Made by a program: the position numbers and the translations under genes | Assembly (NCBI GenBank): GCA_910587475.1 | Contig: CAJUMR010000007.1 | Location: 26,797-90,796 of the forward strand | DNA length: 64,000 nt | Source: an uncultured Muribaculaceae bacterium | Lineage (GTDB): Bacteria > Bacteroidota > Bacteroidia > Bacteroidales > Muribaculaceae | Reading direction: 5' to 3' | In this document: positions 44,011 through 53,500 of the stretch, in pieces | How positions within the stretch are numbered: the stretch's first letter is position 1 | Layout of the letters: every line of letters starts with the position of its first letter | Notes under the pieces: generated by a model | Database searches by the model: none | Told to the model about the DNA's origin: nothing | The model's input: only the letters and a program-made list of their open reading frames with translations

Positions 44011-45402
44011 TTATCCGAGTACTTCGGGAGCGTTATCAGGCGTGTTGGCTGACATTATCCGCCATGGAGCAGGATAGAGATTGTTGGCTCTGTTTCCGAG
44101 ATTTTTCACAAATCCGAGAGGTGTGCCGCGATATGTGAGCAGCACAAAGCCTCGCGGTGCGTCGATTGTGACAGCCTCGCGTCTCAGATATGCTATTGCT
44201 GAGGAGTAATCTACTTCTGCGGAAGGAAATGCTCCGGGAGCAAAAGCAGACGAGAGGGCGAGCTCCTGTGATGGAATGACGTCGCGGCCTTTGACGGTGG
44301 CGACGGCGACGCCGGCTGAGATCACATCGAGCCACGAAGCAGCTGCACGCATCCATTTTGCATGATCCTGAGGCAATGCAAGCAGACGGTCGCCAGTCAT
44401 GACGGGTTCGAATGATCCTGTGAGCCAATCGAGAGCCTTGACGAATTCAGATGTTGGTTTTGCAAATTGAGTCATAGGCTTTTTTGCTGGCCTGACCATT
44501 GCCGTGGCGCTGTCGCCGTGGCGGCGTATCACAGCCATGAAAAGCCCTTCGCCCCTAATGCGTCCGGGCACAAAACGTGAGCAGTGGTGTGGGCTGTCGA
44601 TTGCGCCCGCCACACCTTCGAAGTCGTTCAGATGAGTGTCGATTGTCTCTCCGCCGAGAGTGTTGCATATGAAGTCGACCATTTCTTCGTTTTCGTGGCG
44701 GTTGAATGTGCAGGTGCTGTAGATCAGGTAGCCTCCAGGTCTGAGGGCATTCCAGAGATTGCTTATGATCTCACGCTGCCGGCTGACACATTCGTCGACA
44801 AGCTGTGGAGTCCATTGGGCGACTGCTTCACTGTCCTTACGCATCATCCCTTCTCCCGAACAAGGCACATCTGCCGCAATTATGTCGAAACAGCCGTCGA
44901 GGCGGCTGAAACGCGAAGTGTCGCCACGTGTCACCATTATAGAAGGCGATCCCCATTTAGCCAGATTCTCAGCCAGAATGGCAGCGCGTCGGTAGTCGTA
45001 TTCATTGGCGACTACGAGCGATCCGTCGGGGAGCGCAGATATGGCGGCAGTGGTCTTGCCTCCGGGGGCGGCGCAGGCGTCGAGGTACTTCAGCGGTCTG
45101 TTGCCTTCGATGTCGCACAAGTGCCGGATGACATGAGTGATGGCCATGGACGACGCATCCTGAACGTAGTAGAGTCCTTGGTGGAGGGCCGGATCGAATG
45201 TGAACTGAGGCCTCCGGGACAGGTGAAAGCCTGTGTCGCACCATTTGATCTGTTGCGCGTCAGCCGGTGACGCGGCGGTCTTGGCACGGTTGATTCGAAT
45301 GCTGACCTCGGGCGCAGAAGACGAAAGGGCGTCGATCAGTCCGTCGAGACATTCAGCGCCGTAAGACTGGATTTCGGAGATAAAAGCCTGTGGAAGATTC
45401 AT
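44011..45402 (-). CDS. RsmF/NOL1-like rRNA (cytosine-C5) methyltransferase
   Basis: S-adenosylmethionine-dependent m5C methyltransferase of 463 residues. The cofactor site is LDACAAPGGKTTA; the two catalytic cysteines are in ADVPCSGEG and IYSTCTFNRHENE. The C-terminal PUA-like domain spans about 310-463, as in RsmF/YebU and its Bacteroidetes relatives. It modifies rRNA or tRNA; the exact target is not decided by sequence. Its ATG overlaps the stop of the nuclease gene (ATGA), so it is the last gene of the overlapping operon. Confidence 0.93.
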   Translation of the reverse strand: MNLPQAFISEIQSYGAECLDGLIDALSSSAPEVSIRINRAKTAASPADAQQIKWCDTGFHLSRRPQFTFDPALHQGLYYVQDASSMAITHVIRHLCDIEGNRPLKYLDACAAPGGKTTAAISALPDGSLVVANEYDYRRAAILAENLAKWGSPSIMVTRGDTSRFSRLDGCFDIIAADVPCSGEGMMRKDSEAVAQWTPQLVDECVSRQREIISNLWNALRPGGYLIYSTCTFNRHENEEMVDFICNTLGGETIDTHLNDFEGVAGAIDSPHHCSRFVPGRIRGEGLFMAVIRRHGDSATAMVRPAKKPMTQFAKPTSEFVKALDWLTGSFEPVMTGDRLLALPQDHAKWMRAAASWLDVISAGVAVATVKGRDVIPSQELALSSAFAPGAFPSAEVDYSSAIAYLRREAVTIDAPRGFVLLTYRGTPLGFVKNLGNRANNLYPAPWRIMSANTPDNAPEVLG

Positions 45403-46145
45403 CGCAAACGGTGGTTAAGGAGCGCGGCCACCTCGTCGCGTAGATATGGCAGGCTCACGCAATAATGGCGGGGCATGTCGGGGTGGAAGACTCCGAGAAA
45501 AGCGTTGTCGACATTTATGCCATAGTGTTCGGCAAGGATGAAGCGGTAGATGCTTACCTGCAGAGCATAGTGGTTGTATGTAGTGTCGGGGAGCGAATGC
45601 AGAGGATAATGTGCCGTGCGGCCATAGCTGTTTGTAAGTACCTGGCCTATGCGGTCAACGACTTTGGTCGATCTTTTCCAGTCGTAGATTGAAAAAGTGC
45701 CGTCGTCGTTACGGGCGAGAAAGTCGAGGGTTCCGGCAATCTTGTAGCGCTCGCTGAATATGCGCCATTCGGTGCGGTAGGGGTTGAGCTTGCGCTCGGC
45801 TGCAAAGCGCAGGAAGTGGGCGAATGTCGGGTCGTCAGATGTAGCGGCGTCGGGTTGCTCTCCGAGGTAGTGGCGTTCGATGCGGTCGTGCATCAGAGTG
45901 CCGAGGTCACGGGCTTCCTTGCCTTTTGCTTCCCAATAGTCGATGAGTCTCTGCGGATCGTCGGGGCATTTTATCCTTGCCCATTTCAAGGCGTCGAATT
46001 TATCGAAGCAATTCTCGACGACAGTGGTTACGGATTCGAATTGCTCGTCACCGAAAGTATAGAGGTGACGCGACGGATCGAAAGAAATCAATCCGTCGCG
46101 AGAATGAGCGTTGTTGTCGTTGAAATTCATCAGGAGTCCTGGCAT
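45399..46145 (-). CDS. PD-(D/E)XK family nuclease
   Basis: Protein of 248 residues with the core of the PD-(D/E)XK superfamily (Cas4/RecB/lambda exonuclease-like): a helix with GTLMHDRIERHYL, Glu in TEWRIFSE, then IAGTLDFLA and FSIYDWKRSTK carrying the D...D-x-K motif, followed by a Gln-containing helix HYALQVSIYRFIL. No cysteine cluster, so it is not Cas4-like with an iron-sulfur site. Translation is coupled to the upstream gene (TGATG) and downstream (ATGA). Role unknown, likely DNA repair or recombination. Confidence 0.85.
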   Translation of the reverse strand: MPGLLMNFNDNNAHSRDGLISFDPSRHLYTFGDEQFESVTTVVENCFDKFDALKWARIKCPDDPQRLIDYWEAKGKEARDLGTLMHDRIERHYLGEQPDAATSDDPTFAHFLRFAAERKLNPYRTEWRIFSERYKIAGTLDFLARNDDGTFSIYDWKRSTKVVDRIGQVLTNSYGRTAHYPLHSLPDTTYNHYALQVSIYRFILAEHYGINVDNAFLGVFHPDMPRHYCVSLPYLRDEVAALLNHRLR

Positions 46146-47356
46146 CAGTTGTCGATGCGGTCAACTTCGAGATCGCTGTTGAACACTTCGTGCCATGGCA
46201 GGCCCTGTTTTGCAAGTTCGGAGAGGAATGGATCGGGATCGAATTCCTCGACGTTGTGCACGCCGGGTTTCACCCACTTTCCGGTGAGGAACATCATAGC
46301 TCCGGTCATGGCCGGTACGCCGGTGGTGTAGCTGACGGCCTGCATTCCGGTTTCCTTGTAGGCTGCTTCGTGAGAGCAGTTGTTGTAGATGTAGTATGTC
46401 ATCGGTTTTCCATCCTTGTCCTTGCCTGAGATGCGGCATCCGATCGATGTTTCGCCGTGGTAGTTTTCACCGAGGTCCTGGGGGTTGGGGAGCACAGCTT
46501 TGAGGAATTGCAGCGGGACGATTTTCACGCCGTTGTAATCGACTTCGTCGATGCGTGCCATGCCGATGTTCTGGATCACGCGGAGATGGGTGAGATATTC
46601 CTGTCCGAATGTCATCCAGAAACGTGCGCGTTTGATTGTAGGATAGTTCTGGACGAGCGATTCAAGTTCTTCGTGGTAGAGAAGATATGAATCGCGGGCG
46701 CCGATGTTTGGGTAGGTAAGGTCCATGTGAACTTCGAGAGGCTTGGTGGTGACCCATTTGCCATCGCGGTAGTATCGGCCGTTCTGTGTTATCTCGCGGA
46801 TGTTGATCTCGGGGTTGAAGTTGGTCGCGAAAGCCTTGCCGTGGTTTCCGGCGTTGCAGTCCACGATGTCAAGATATTCCATCTCGCTGAAATAGTGTTT
46901 AGCGGCATAAGCGGTGAAAACGCCCGACACTCCCGGGTCGAAACCGCATCCGAGAATGGCTGTGAGACCGGCTTTTTCGAAACGCTCACGATAGGCCCAT
47001 TGCCATGAGTATTCGAAGTGAGCTACATCCTTAGGCTCGTAATTTGCAGTGTCGAGGTAGTTGACACCACATTCGAGGCAAGCGTCCATTATAGTAAGAT
47101 CCTGGTAAGGCAGGGCTACATTGATGACCATGTCGGGTTTGTGTCGGCGGAAGAGTTCGACGAGCTGCGGCACAGAATCGGCGTCGACCGAGTCTGTCGT
47201 AATGTTGGGTGCGCCGATTGCCTTGGCCACTGCGTCGCATTTCGATTTTGTGCGTGAGGCGATGACGATTTCGTTGAACACGTCAGGATTTTGAGCGCAT
47301 TTGTGCGCTACGACAGTGCCGACACCGCCGGCTCCGATGATAATAACTTTAGCCAT
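46145..47356 (-). CDS. Carboxynorspermidine synthase (saccharopine dehydrogenase family)
   Basis: Enzyme of 403 residues that joins aspartate semialdehyde to a diamine, making carboxynorspermidine or carboxyspermidine for polyamine synthesis. The NAD(P) fold begins KVIIIGAGGVGTVVAHKCAQ; ILGCGFDPGVSGVFTAYA and NPEINIREITQNGRYY are typical of the carboxynorspermidine dehydrogenase branch rather than true lysine saccharopine enzymes. The decarboxylase partner (nspC) is not in this window. It overlaps the preceding gene by 8 bases. Confidence 0.93.
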   Translation of the reverse strand: MAKVIIIGAGGVGTVVAHKCAQNPDVFNEIVIASRTKSKCDAVAKAIGAPNITTDSVDADSVPQLVELFRRHKPDMVINVALPYQDLTIMDACLECGVNYLDTANYEPKDVAHFEYSWQWAYRERFEKAGLTAILGCGFDPGVSGVFTAYAAKHYFSEMEYLDIVDCNAGNHGKAFATNFNPEINIREITQNGRYYRDGKWVTTKPLEVHMDLTYPNIGARDSYLLYHEELESLVQNYPTIKRARFWMTFGQEYLTHLRVIQNIGMARIDEVDYNGVKIVPLQFLKAVLPNPQDLGENYHGETSIGCRISGKDKDGKPMTYYIYNNCSHEAAYKETGMQAVSYTTGVPAMTGAMMFLTGKWVKPGVHNVEEFDPDPFLSELAKQGLPWHEVFNSDLEVDRIDN

Positions 47357-48392
47357 TTTTTATATTTCGATTTGTTGTTTTTGATTTTTTACGACGTTTG
47401 TCGAGAGCTATCATAGAGAATGTGAAAATGCCGAGGATGATCTGCAGCAGAGTCTGTGATCCAAGCACGACGTTGGCAAAAGCTCCGGCCGTGGAATTGC
47501 CGACTCCGTAGATGCCGAGGGCGAATATCACCGCCCATTGCCATGGACCTATGCCGCCGTTGGATGGGACGCCCATCGAGATCGACGACAGGGCAAAGGT
47601 GACGAGCACGGCCGGCAGGCCGTAGTCGGCGATGACGTTTTCAGTGGCGGGAAAGGCCATGAAAGATATAAGCATCTGGGTGAAGTAGCATCCCCAGAGG
47701 CATAGCGTCCATTCGAGCCAGCGTCCTTTGCCTGGCATGCGTGCGATGACAGCGAAGCCTGCCCAGAGTTCTTTCACGGCTTTGCGAGTCTTGACGACGA
47801 TTTTGTTTTCGGTCTTGCGGCTGAACAGCCACCACAGCGCACCGGCGCATGCAGTCAGGGCGATCCATGGCCATGGCGACATAAGCAGATGTCGGGCAGA
47901 GTCGATAATGGAGGCGTTGTCGCCGAAGTAAGACAGCAATGCACCTGACGCCAACCCGAATGCCATGAGAGTTATCAGTCCGACTGTGATGGTGTCGGCG
48001 AGGCGTTCGGCCACCATCGATCCGAGCACAGCCGTGAACGGGGCGTCCTGCCGTTGCGCGATGTAGCCCGATCGCCATATTTCACCGAGGCGCGGGAACA
48101 CAAGATTGACGGCATATGTGCCAAACATGCTCAGCACCAGGTAGAACAGCGGCGCTTTTATGCCGAGAGCCTCGAGCTGTATGCTCCAGCGGAGTGCGCG
48201 GAACAGATATGAAAACATCGATATGGCGAGCGTGGCGGCGATCCATTTGAAGTCGCAGTCACGCCGGACGATGTCGATCATTTCGCGGAAGTTTATTCCG
48301 GTGAACAACAGCCAGCATAGCCCCACGCTGATGACGAGGGGGACAGCATATTTCAGTAGTTGGGCTGTTACGCGCTTATCTGTCTGTTTCAA
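47349..48392 (-). CDS. Lysylphosphatidylglycerol synthase TM-region (flippase-like) protein
   Basis: Integral membrane protein of about 347 residues with 7-9 hydrophobic helices, of the UPF0104/AglD-like family. MFGTYAVNLVFPRLGEIWRSGYIAQRQ and VPSNGGIGPWQWAVIFALG are family signatures. Such proteins are flippase-like and lack the catalytic domain of MprF. An ATG at 48425 is in frame but overlaps a TATTTTTG promoter box (48413-48420 on the minus strand), so the TTG at 48392 is proposed as the start. First gene of the overlapping four-gene operon. Confidence 0.85.
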   Translation of the reverse strand: MKQTDKRVTAQLLKYAVPLVISVGLCWLLFTGINFREMIDIVRRDCDFKWIAATLAISMFSYLFRALRWSIQLEALGIKAPLFYLVLSMFGTYAVNLVFPRLGEIWRSGYIAQRQDAPFTAVLGSMVAERLADTITVGLITLMAFGLASGALLSYFGDNASIIDSARHLLMSPWPWIALTACAGALWWLFSRKTENKIVVKTRKAVKELWAGFAVIARMPGKGRWLEWTLCLWGCYFTQMLISFMAFPATENVIADYGLPAVLVTFALSSISMGVPSNGGIGPWQWAVIFALGIYGVGNSTAGAFANVVLGSQTLLQIILGIFTFSMIALDKRRKKSKTTNRNIKNG

Positions 48393-48412
48393 TGTCTTAA
48401 TGTTAGTCGCTA

Positions 48413-48420
48413 CAAAAATA
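48413..48420 (-). promoter_or_regulatory. -7 element of the four-gene operon
   Basis: TATTTTTG on the minus strand, about 21 bases before the proposed TTG start. A TTG lies 22 bases further upstream, slightly more than the usual spacing. Confidence 0.45.
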
Positions 48421-48443
48421 CACAAAAATCATAATATATGAGC

Positions 48444-48482
48444 AACATCGTGCGATGTTAGGCGCGGTTTAATGAAACCGCG
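48444..48482 (-). terminator. Two tandem hairpins downstream of the Lrp gene
   Basis: An 8-base stem (48463-48470 with 48475-48482) and a 7-base stem (48444-48450 with 48453-48459) lie between the Lrp stop and the next operon's promoter. Probable terminator of the Lrp gene. Confidence 0.5.
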
Positions 48483-48505
48483 TCTTAATCTTATCGCGTC
48501 TAAGG

Positions 48506-48973
48506 TCAGATGGTGATCGACGGATTGTTTTTTATTTCGGTCATTACAAATGCCGATTCGATTGTACCTACAGAGTCTACCGCGCCGAGTTTGTTCAGCA
48601 GGAAGTCGCGGTATTCGGCCATTGATGCGGCTCTGACTTTCAGGATATAGTCGAAGGATCCTGACACATGATAACACTCGCTGACTTCAGGAAGGTCTTT
48701 GACGTAATTGACAAACGACGATGCTATGTCGCGGTTGATCATACGGAGTTTGACCTGACAGATCACCATGAATCCTCGTCCGAGTTTGTCGGCATCGAGA
48801 ATAGCGGAGTAGTGTCTGATGAAGCCTTGGGATTCGAGTCTTCTCAAGCGTTCGAAGACAGGGGTGGGCGAACGATGTACTTTTGCCGCGAGTTGGCGGG
48901 TCGTCAGCCGCGCGTCAGCCTGGAGGGCGCGGAGTATGTCGAGATCTACTTGGTCGAGAGTCTGTTGGTTCAT
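48506..48973 (-). CDS. Lrp/AsnC family transcriptional regulator
   Basis: Regulator of 155 residues. The N-terminal winged helix-turn-helix (about 6-62) reads LDQVDLDILRALQADARLT, seen as DLDILRALQADAR then KVHRSPTPVFERLRRLESQGFI. The AsnC/RAM ligand domain follows (about 70-150: MVICQVKLRM, VSECYHVSGSFDYILKV). It is divergent from the O-acetylhomoserine sulfhydrylase gene across 170 bases, so control of sulfur amino acid synthesis is likely (inference). A TATATTTG box at 49050-49057 (minus strand) may be its -7 element. Confidence 0.93.
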   Translation of the reverse strand: MNQQTLDQVDLDILRALQADARLTTRQLAAKVHRSPTPVFERLRRLESQGFIRHYSAILDADKLGRGFMVICQVKLRMINRDIASSFVNYVKDLPEVSECYHVSGSFDYILKVRAASMAEYRDFLLNKLGAVDSVGTIESAFVMTEIKNNPSITI

Positions 48974-49049
48974 GTTGATGTAATGACGTTTGTTCTGTCG
49001 CAGGGCATATTTTTATGCCTGTCGGGAACGATTGTGCTGCAATATGGTG

Positions 49050-49057
49050 CAAATATA
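49050..49057 (-). promoter_or_regulatory. -7 element of the Lrp gene
   Basis: TATATTTG on the minus strand in the 170-base divergent region between lrp and metY; no paired -33 element at consensus spacing. Confidence 0.4.
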
Positions 49058-49109
49058 ATGTATTTTTCTAAAATTATTGATAGGTGACATAATTTGTTCT
49101 CCTTATTAC

Positions 49110-49117
49110 TAATTTTG
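49110..49117 (+). promoter_or_regulatory. -7 element of the sulfhydrylase gene
   Basis: TAATTTTG, 26 bases before the start codon, in the same divergent region as the Lrp promoter. The -33 element is unclear, as in activator-dependent promoters. Confidence 0.5.
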
Positions 49118-49143
49118 CAGAGTCAATCAATAGAAATGCAATC

Positions 49144-50436
49144 ATGGTAAAAAACAATAAGAAACTTCATTTTGAAACTCTTCAGCTGCATGTAGGTCAG
49201 GAACAGCCGGATTCGGCGACAGGTGCCCGCGCAGTGCCGATCTATCAGACTACATCGTTTGTGTTTGACAATTGTGCTCATGCGTCGGCGCGCTTCGCTC
49301 TTGAAGAACCGGGCAATATCTACTCACGTCTGACCAATCCTACCCAGGATGTGCTTGAGCAGCGGGTTGCGGCACTCGAAGGCGGTGTGGCGGCGCTTGC
49401 GGTGGCAAGCGGGGCTGCAGCAGTCAATTATGCATTGCTGGGCGTGGCGTCGCATGGCAGCCATATCGTTGCGGCAAATAATATCTACGGAGGCAGCTAT
49501 AATCTGTTGGCCCACACACTTGCCGATTATGGAGTGTCGGCAACGTTTGTCGATCCGTCGGATCCTGAAAATTTCCGCCAGGCGCTCAAGGATAATACCA
49601 AAGCTATATTTGTAGAGACATTCGGCAATCCTAACTCAAATGTGACAGATGTCGATGCCGTCGCCGAAGTGGCGCATTCTCATGGTATTCCGCTGATCAT
49701 TGACAATACATTTGCCACACCCTATCTTTTCCGGCCGATCGAGCATGGCGCCGACATAGTCGTTCACTCGGCCACGAAGTTCATCGGTGGACACGGATCG
49801 TCGTTGGGTGGCATTATCGTAGATTCCGGCAAATTCGACTGGGCTTCTTCCGGTAAGTTCCCTCAGCTGTCCGAACCAGATCCGTCATATCACGGCGCAC
49901 GGTTCACCGAGGCGGCCGGCGAAGCGGCGTTTATCACCCGCGTCAGAGCTGTGCTGCTGCGCGACACCGGTGCATGTATCAGCCCGCTCAATGCGTTTCT
50001 GCTGCTGCAAGGCCTTGAGACACTGTCGCTGCGCGTCGAGCGGCACGTAGAGAACGCTGTCAAGATCGCATCGTTCCTTGCATCTCATCCCAAAGTGAAA
50101 AAAGTCAATCATCCTTCGTTGCCCGATCATCCCGACCATGAATTGTACAATCGCTATTTTCCAAGCGGAGCCGGCTCTATATTCACCATAGAGGTTGACG
50201 GAGGGAGCGATGCAGCGCGGCGTTTCATCGATTCTCTCGAAATATTCTCGTTGCTCGCCAATGTGGCCGATGTCAAGAGCCTTGTTATACATCCGGCGTC
50301 GACAACCCATTCACAGCTCAACGAGCAGGAGCTTGCCGAGCAACATATCTATCCAGGCACGGTGCGTCTGTCGATCGGCACAGAGCATGTCGACGATCTG
50401 ATCGATGATCTTTCGCAGGCACTTGACCAATTATAA
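49144..50436 (+). CDS. metY: O-acetylhomoserine sulfhydrylase
   Basis: Pyridoxal-phosphate enzyme of 430 residues of the Cys/Met metabolism family: O-acetylhomoserine plus sulfide gives homocysteine. The start HFETLQLHVGQEQPDSATGARAVP (here seen as FETLQLHVGQ, then PIYQTTSFVF) is typical of the long OAH/OAS sulfhydrylases. The PLP lysine is Lys212 in VHSATKFIGGHG. The late domain NVADVKSLVIHPASTTHSQL, in part SLVIHPASTTHSQ, is the family end. Divergent Lrp regulator; strong terminator downstream at 50489. Confidence 0.95.
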   Translation: MVKNNKKLHFETLQLHVGQEQPDSATGARAVPIYQTTSFVFDNCAHASARFALEEPGNIYSRLTNPTQDVLEQRVAALEGGVAALAVASGAAAVNYALLGVASHGSHIVAANNIYGGSYNLLAHTLADYGVSATFVDPSDPENFRQALKDNTKAIFVETFGNPNSNVTDVDAVAEVAHSHGIPLIIDNTFATPYLFRPIEHGADIVVHSATKFIGGHGSSLGGIIVDSGKFDWASSGKFPQLSEPDPSYHGARFTEAAGEAAFITRVRAVLLRDTGACISPLNAFLLLQGLETLSLRVERHVENAVKIASFLASHPKVKKVNHPSLPDHPDHELYNRYFPSGAGSIFTIEVDGGSDAARRFIDSLEIFSLLANVADVKSLVIHPASTTHSQLNEQELAEQHIYPGTVRLSIGTEHVDDLIDDLSQALDQL

Positions 50437-50457
50437 ATGAAAAAAAGCAGCACATTA

Positions 50458-50489
50458 TTTGCTCATACATCGCGGATTGAATAATTTTG
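50458..50489 (+). promoter_or_regulatory. Promoter of the GH2 gene
   Basis: TTTG (50458-50461), a 20-base spacer and TAATTTTG (50482-50489). The last base of the box is the first base of the metY terminator stem, so the promoter and terminator overlap. Confidence 0.7.
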
Positions 50490-50525
50490 TGATTGTCGGA
50501 TGCAAATCCGGCAATCACTTTTTTT
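50489..50525 (+). terminator. metY terminator overlapping the next promoter
   Basis: A 13-base stem with one wobble (50489-50501 with 50506-50518), a GCAA tetraloop and seven T: a textbook Rho-independent terminator. Confidence 0.85.
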
Positions 50526-50542
50526 ACCTGTCTACATGCCGC

Positions 50543-53500
50543 ATGATGAAAAAACTATTATTAATCATTTCGTTGCTGTTGCCGTCAGCGGCAGCCGCTG
50601 ACTCTTTGCCGGAATGGCAAGATATAAATGCATTTAGAGCCGGTCAGCTCGATCCGCATACTTTCGTAGTGCCTTATTCCGGAGGCAAGGATGCTGTCGG
50701 GCAGATTGCAGATCGCAAGATAAGTTCGTCGCCATGGTATCTCGATCTCAACGGCAAGTGGTCGTTCAAATGGTCGCAGGATCCGGTCGGACGTCCCGTT
50801 GGCTTTGAAGCTCCCGGTTACGATGTGTCGGACTGGGGTCAAATCGATGTTCCCGGCAATTGGCAGACACAGGGTTTCGGCACGAAGGTCTATGTCAACA
50901 TGTCATATGAGTTTGATTCCAGCCATTATAATTTTAATAAAAATCCGCCCTATGTTCCTGTAGACAGTAATGAGGTGGGATGCTACCGCACTAAGTTTGC
51001 AATTCCGGATAGCTGGCGCGACCGCCGGACTGTGCTCTGTCTCGAGGGGGTGGCATCGTTCTGCTATGTATGGGTCAACGGTCATCTGCTCGGCTATAAT
51101 CAGGACTCCAAGACGGCGGCCGAATGGGACATAAGCGACTTTATTGTCGACGGAGAGAACACTCTCGCCCTTGAGGTCTACCGTTGGTCAGCCGGATCGT
51201 ATCTCGAATGCCAGGATATGTGGCGGCTCAGCGGCATAGAACGAGATGTCTACCTCTACAGTACGCCTAAGACTTACATTTCCGACTACACCGTGACATC
51301 TCCGCTCGACGGAAATTATAACGACGGATTGTTTGGACTTAGGGTCGATGTCGATGGAAAAGATCTGAGAGGTGAGGTCGAATACAGATTGTATGACGCA
51401 GAGCGGCGGGAAGTGGCAGCGGGGACTGAAAAATTGTCTTCAGAAGTAGACTTCAACCATGTGATAAAAGATGTGAGTGCCTGGACAGCTGAGACTCCCT
51501 ATCTCTACACTCTTGAGATTTTGCTCAAGGATCGCGGGGGAAAGGTGACAGAGACGCTCGGCTGCAATGTGGGGTTCCGCAGCTCGGAGGTTCGCAACGG
51601 CCAATATTTGCTCAATGGAGAGCCGATCCTGATCAAAGGAGTCAACCGTCACTCGTTCACCCAGCAGGGCCATTATGTTGATGAAGCGACAATGCTACGC
51701 GACATAGAGCTTATGAAACTGAACAACATCAATACAGTCCGCAACAGTCATTATCCTGCCGACAGACGATGGTACCATCTTGCAGATAAATATGGCCTGT
51801 ATATAATCGACGAAGCTAATATCGAGTCCCACGGCATGGGATATGGCGAGGAGTCGCTGGCCAAATTCCCGGAATGGTTGCCGGCTCATATGGATCGCAC
51901 TCGCCGCATGTATGCAAAAAGTAAAAATCATCCTTCGGTAACATTTTATTCGCTCGGCAACGAGGCCGGTAATGGCGTGAATTTTGAAGAGACTTACAAG
52001 TGGTTGAAATCGGTTGAGAATAATCGTCCTGTTCAGTATGAACGGGCTCTTGAGGATGACAACACCGATATTTTTGCTCTGATGTATGCTCCGGCTGATT
52101 ATGTTGAGAAGTATTGCCACAAAGATGGCATATACCGTCCATTTATTCTCTGTGAGTATGCCCATGCGATGGGTAATTCTGTCGGTGGCCTGAAGGACTA
52201 TTGGGATGTTTTTGAGCGGGAACCGATGGCTCAGGGAGGTTGCATATGGGACTGGGTTGATCAATCGTTTGTTGAATATGCATCTGATGGAACGAAATGG
52301 TATGGATATGGAGGTGATTACGGAGCGGCAGATATTCCGTCAGACAGGTCGTTCTGTTGCAACGGTCTTGTAAACTCCGACCGCAACGGGCATCCTCATC
52401 TCAATGAAGTCAAGGCAGTGTACCGAAACATAAAATCAACACTTGCAGGAAACTCACCGCTGACGCTCGATGTGCGGAACTGGTATTTTTTTACCGATCT
52501 CAGCAAATTCGACATGAAGTGGAGTGTGGTCACTCCAGATTGCAGAATATTGGCTTCAGGAGTCAAAAATGTTGACTGTGCTCCGTCGGGTAATGCGATT
52601 GTGGAGCTTGGATCGGTTGATATCAGCCAGGAGACAGACGATGTGTATCTGAATGTCGATTGGCTGACGCGAGATGCGACAGATCTTGTGCCGCGGGGCT
52701 ATGCAATCGCTGAAGAGCAATTTACATTGCGCAGCGCCTCGATGCACGGAAACGCCGGGCAGAGGCCGGATAAAATTATGCAGAATGGCCGGCAATATTC
52801 GGCTGGCAATGTGGTGTTTGAGGTCGATGAAGAGTCAGGAGGCTTGGTGTCTTTGAAATCCAGAGATCGAGAATTGCTGGCCGAACCTCTGGTGCTGTCT
52901 TTGTTCAGGCCTCTGACTGAAAATGATGCAAGTTACGGGGCGATGGGACGTCTTTGGCTCGAGGCAGGCCTCGACAGCATTGTACAGCGGTCTGTGTCGA
53001 GGCTTTTGGATGACAACGGGCTGACAGTGGATGTGGAGTTGACCGGTAGAGGAGGCCTGAGGCTTGGAACAGCAAAAATCAGATATGCTGTATCCGGAGG
53101 CAATCGTCTGGCGGTCAACGGGGCGTTTATTCCCGATACGGCTGTCGTCAAGTCATTGCCCCGCATAGGGTTGACCTACCGCACTGGAGCAGATTGTGCC
53201 TCAAATGTGAGATATCACGGCCGCTCGGGTGAGACCTATGTCGATCGCAACACAGCAGGACGTATCGGGGTTTACAATACCACTCCCGCGGGTGATTTTC
53301 ACGATTATATAGTTCCTCAGTCATCGGGTAACCACACTGATGTGCGGTGGGTTGATTTCAATGATGGGCTTCTGAAAGTTACGTCGGATAATGTTTTCCA
53401 GTTCAGTGCTGTGCCTTATGCCGACAGTAATATCCAGTCGGCCCGTCATATCACCGATCTCGTCGATGACGGTAAGATTACGGTTCATCTCGATGCCGCA

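Noticed and set aside
48393..48425. ATG start at 48425 for the flippase-like gene
   Set aside because: It overlaps a TATTTTTG -7 element, so the transcript would begin after it; TTG 48392 is used instead, with some doubt.
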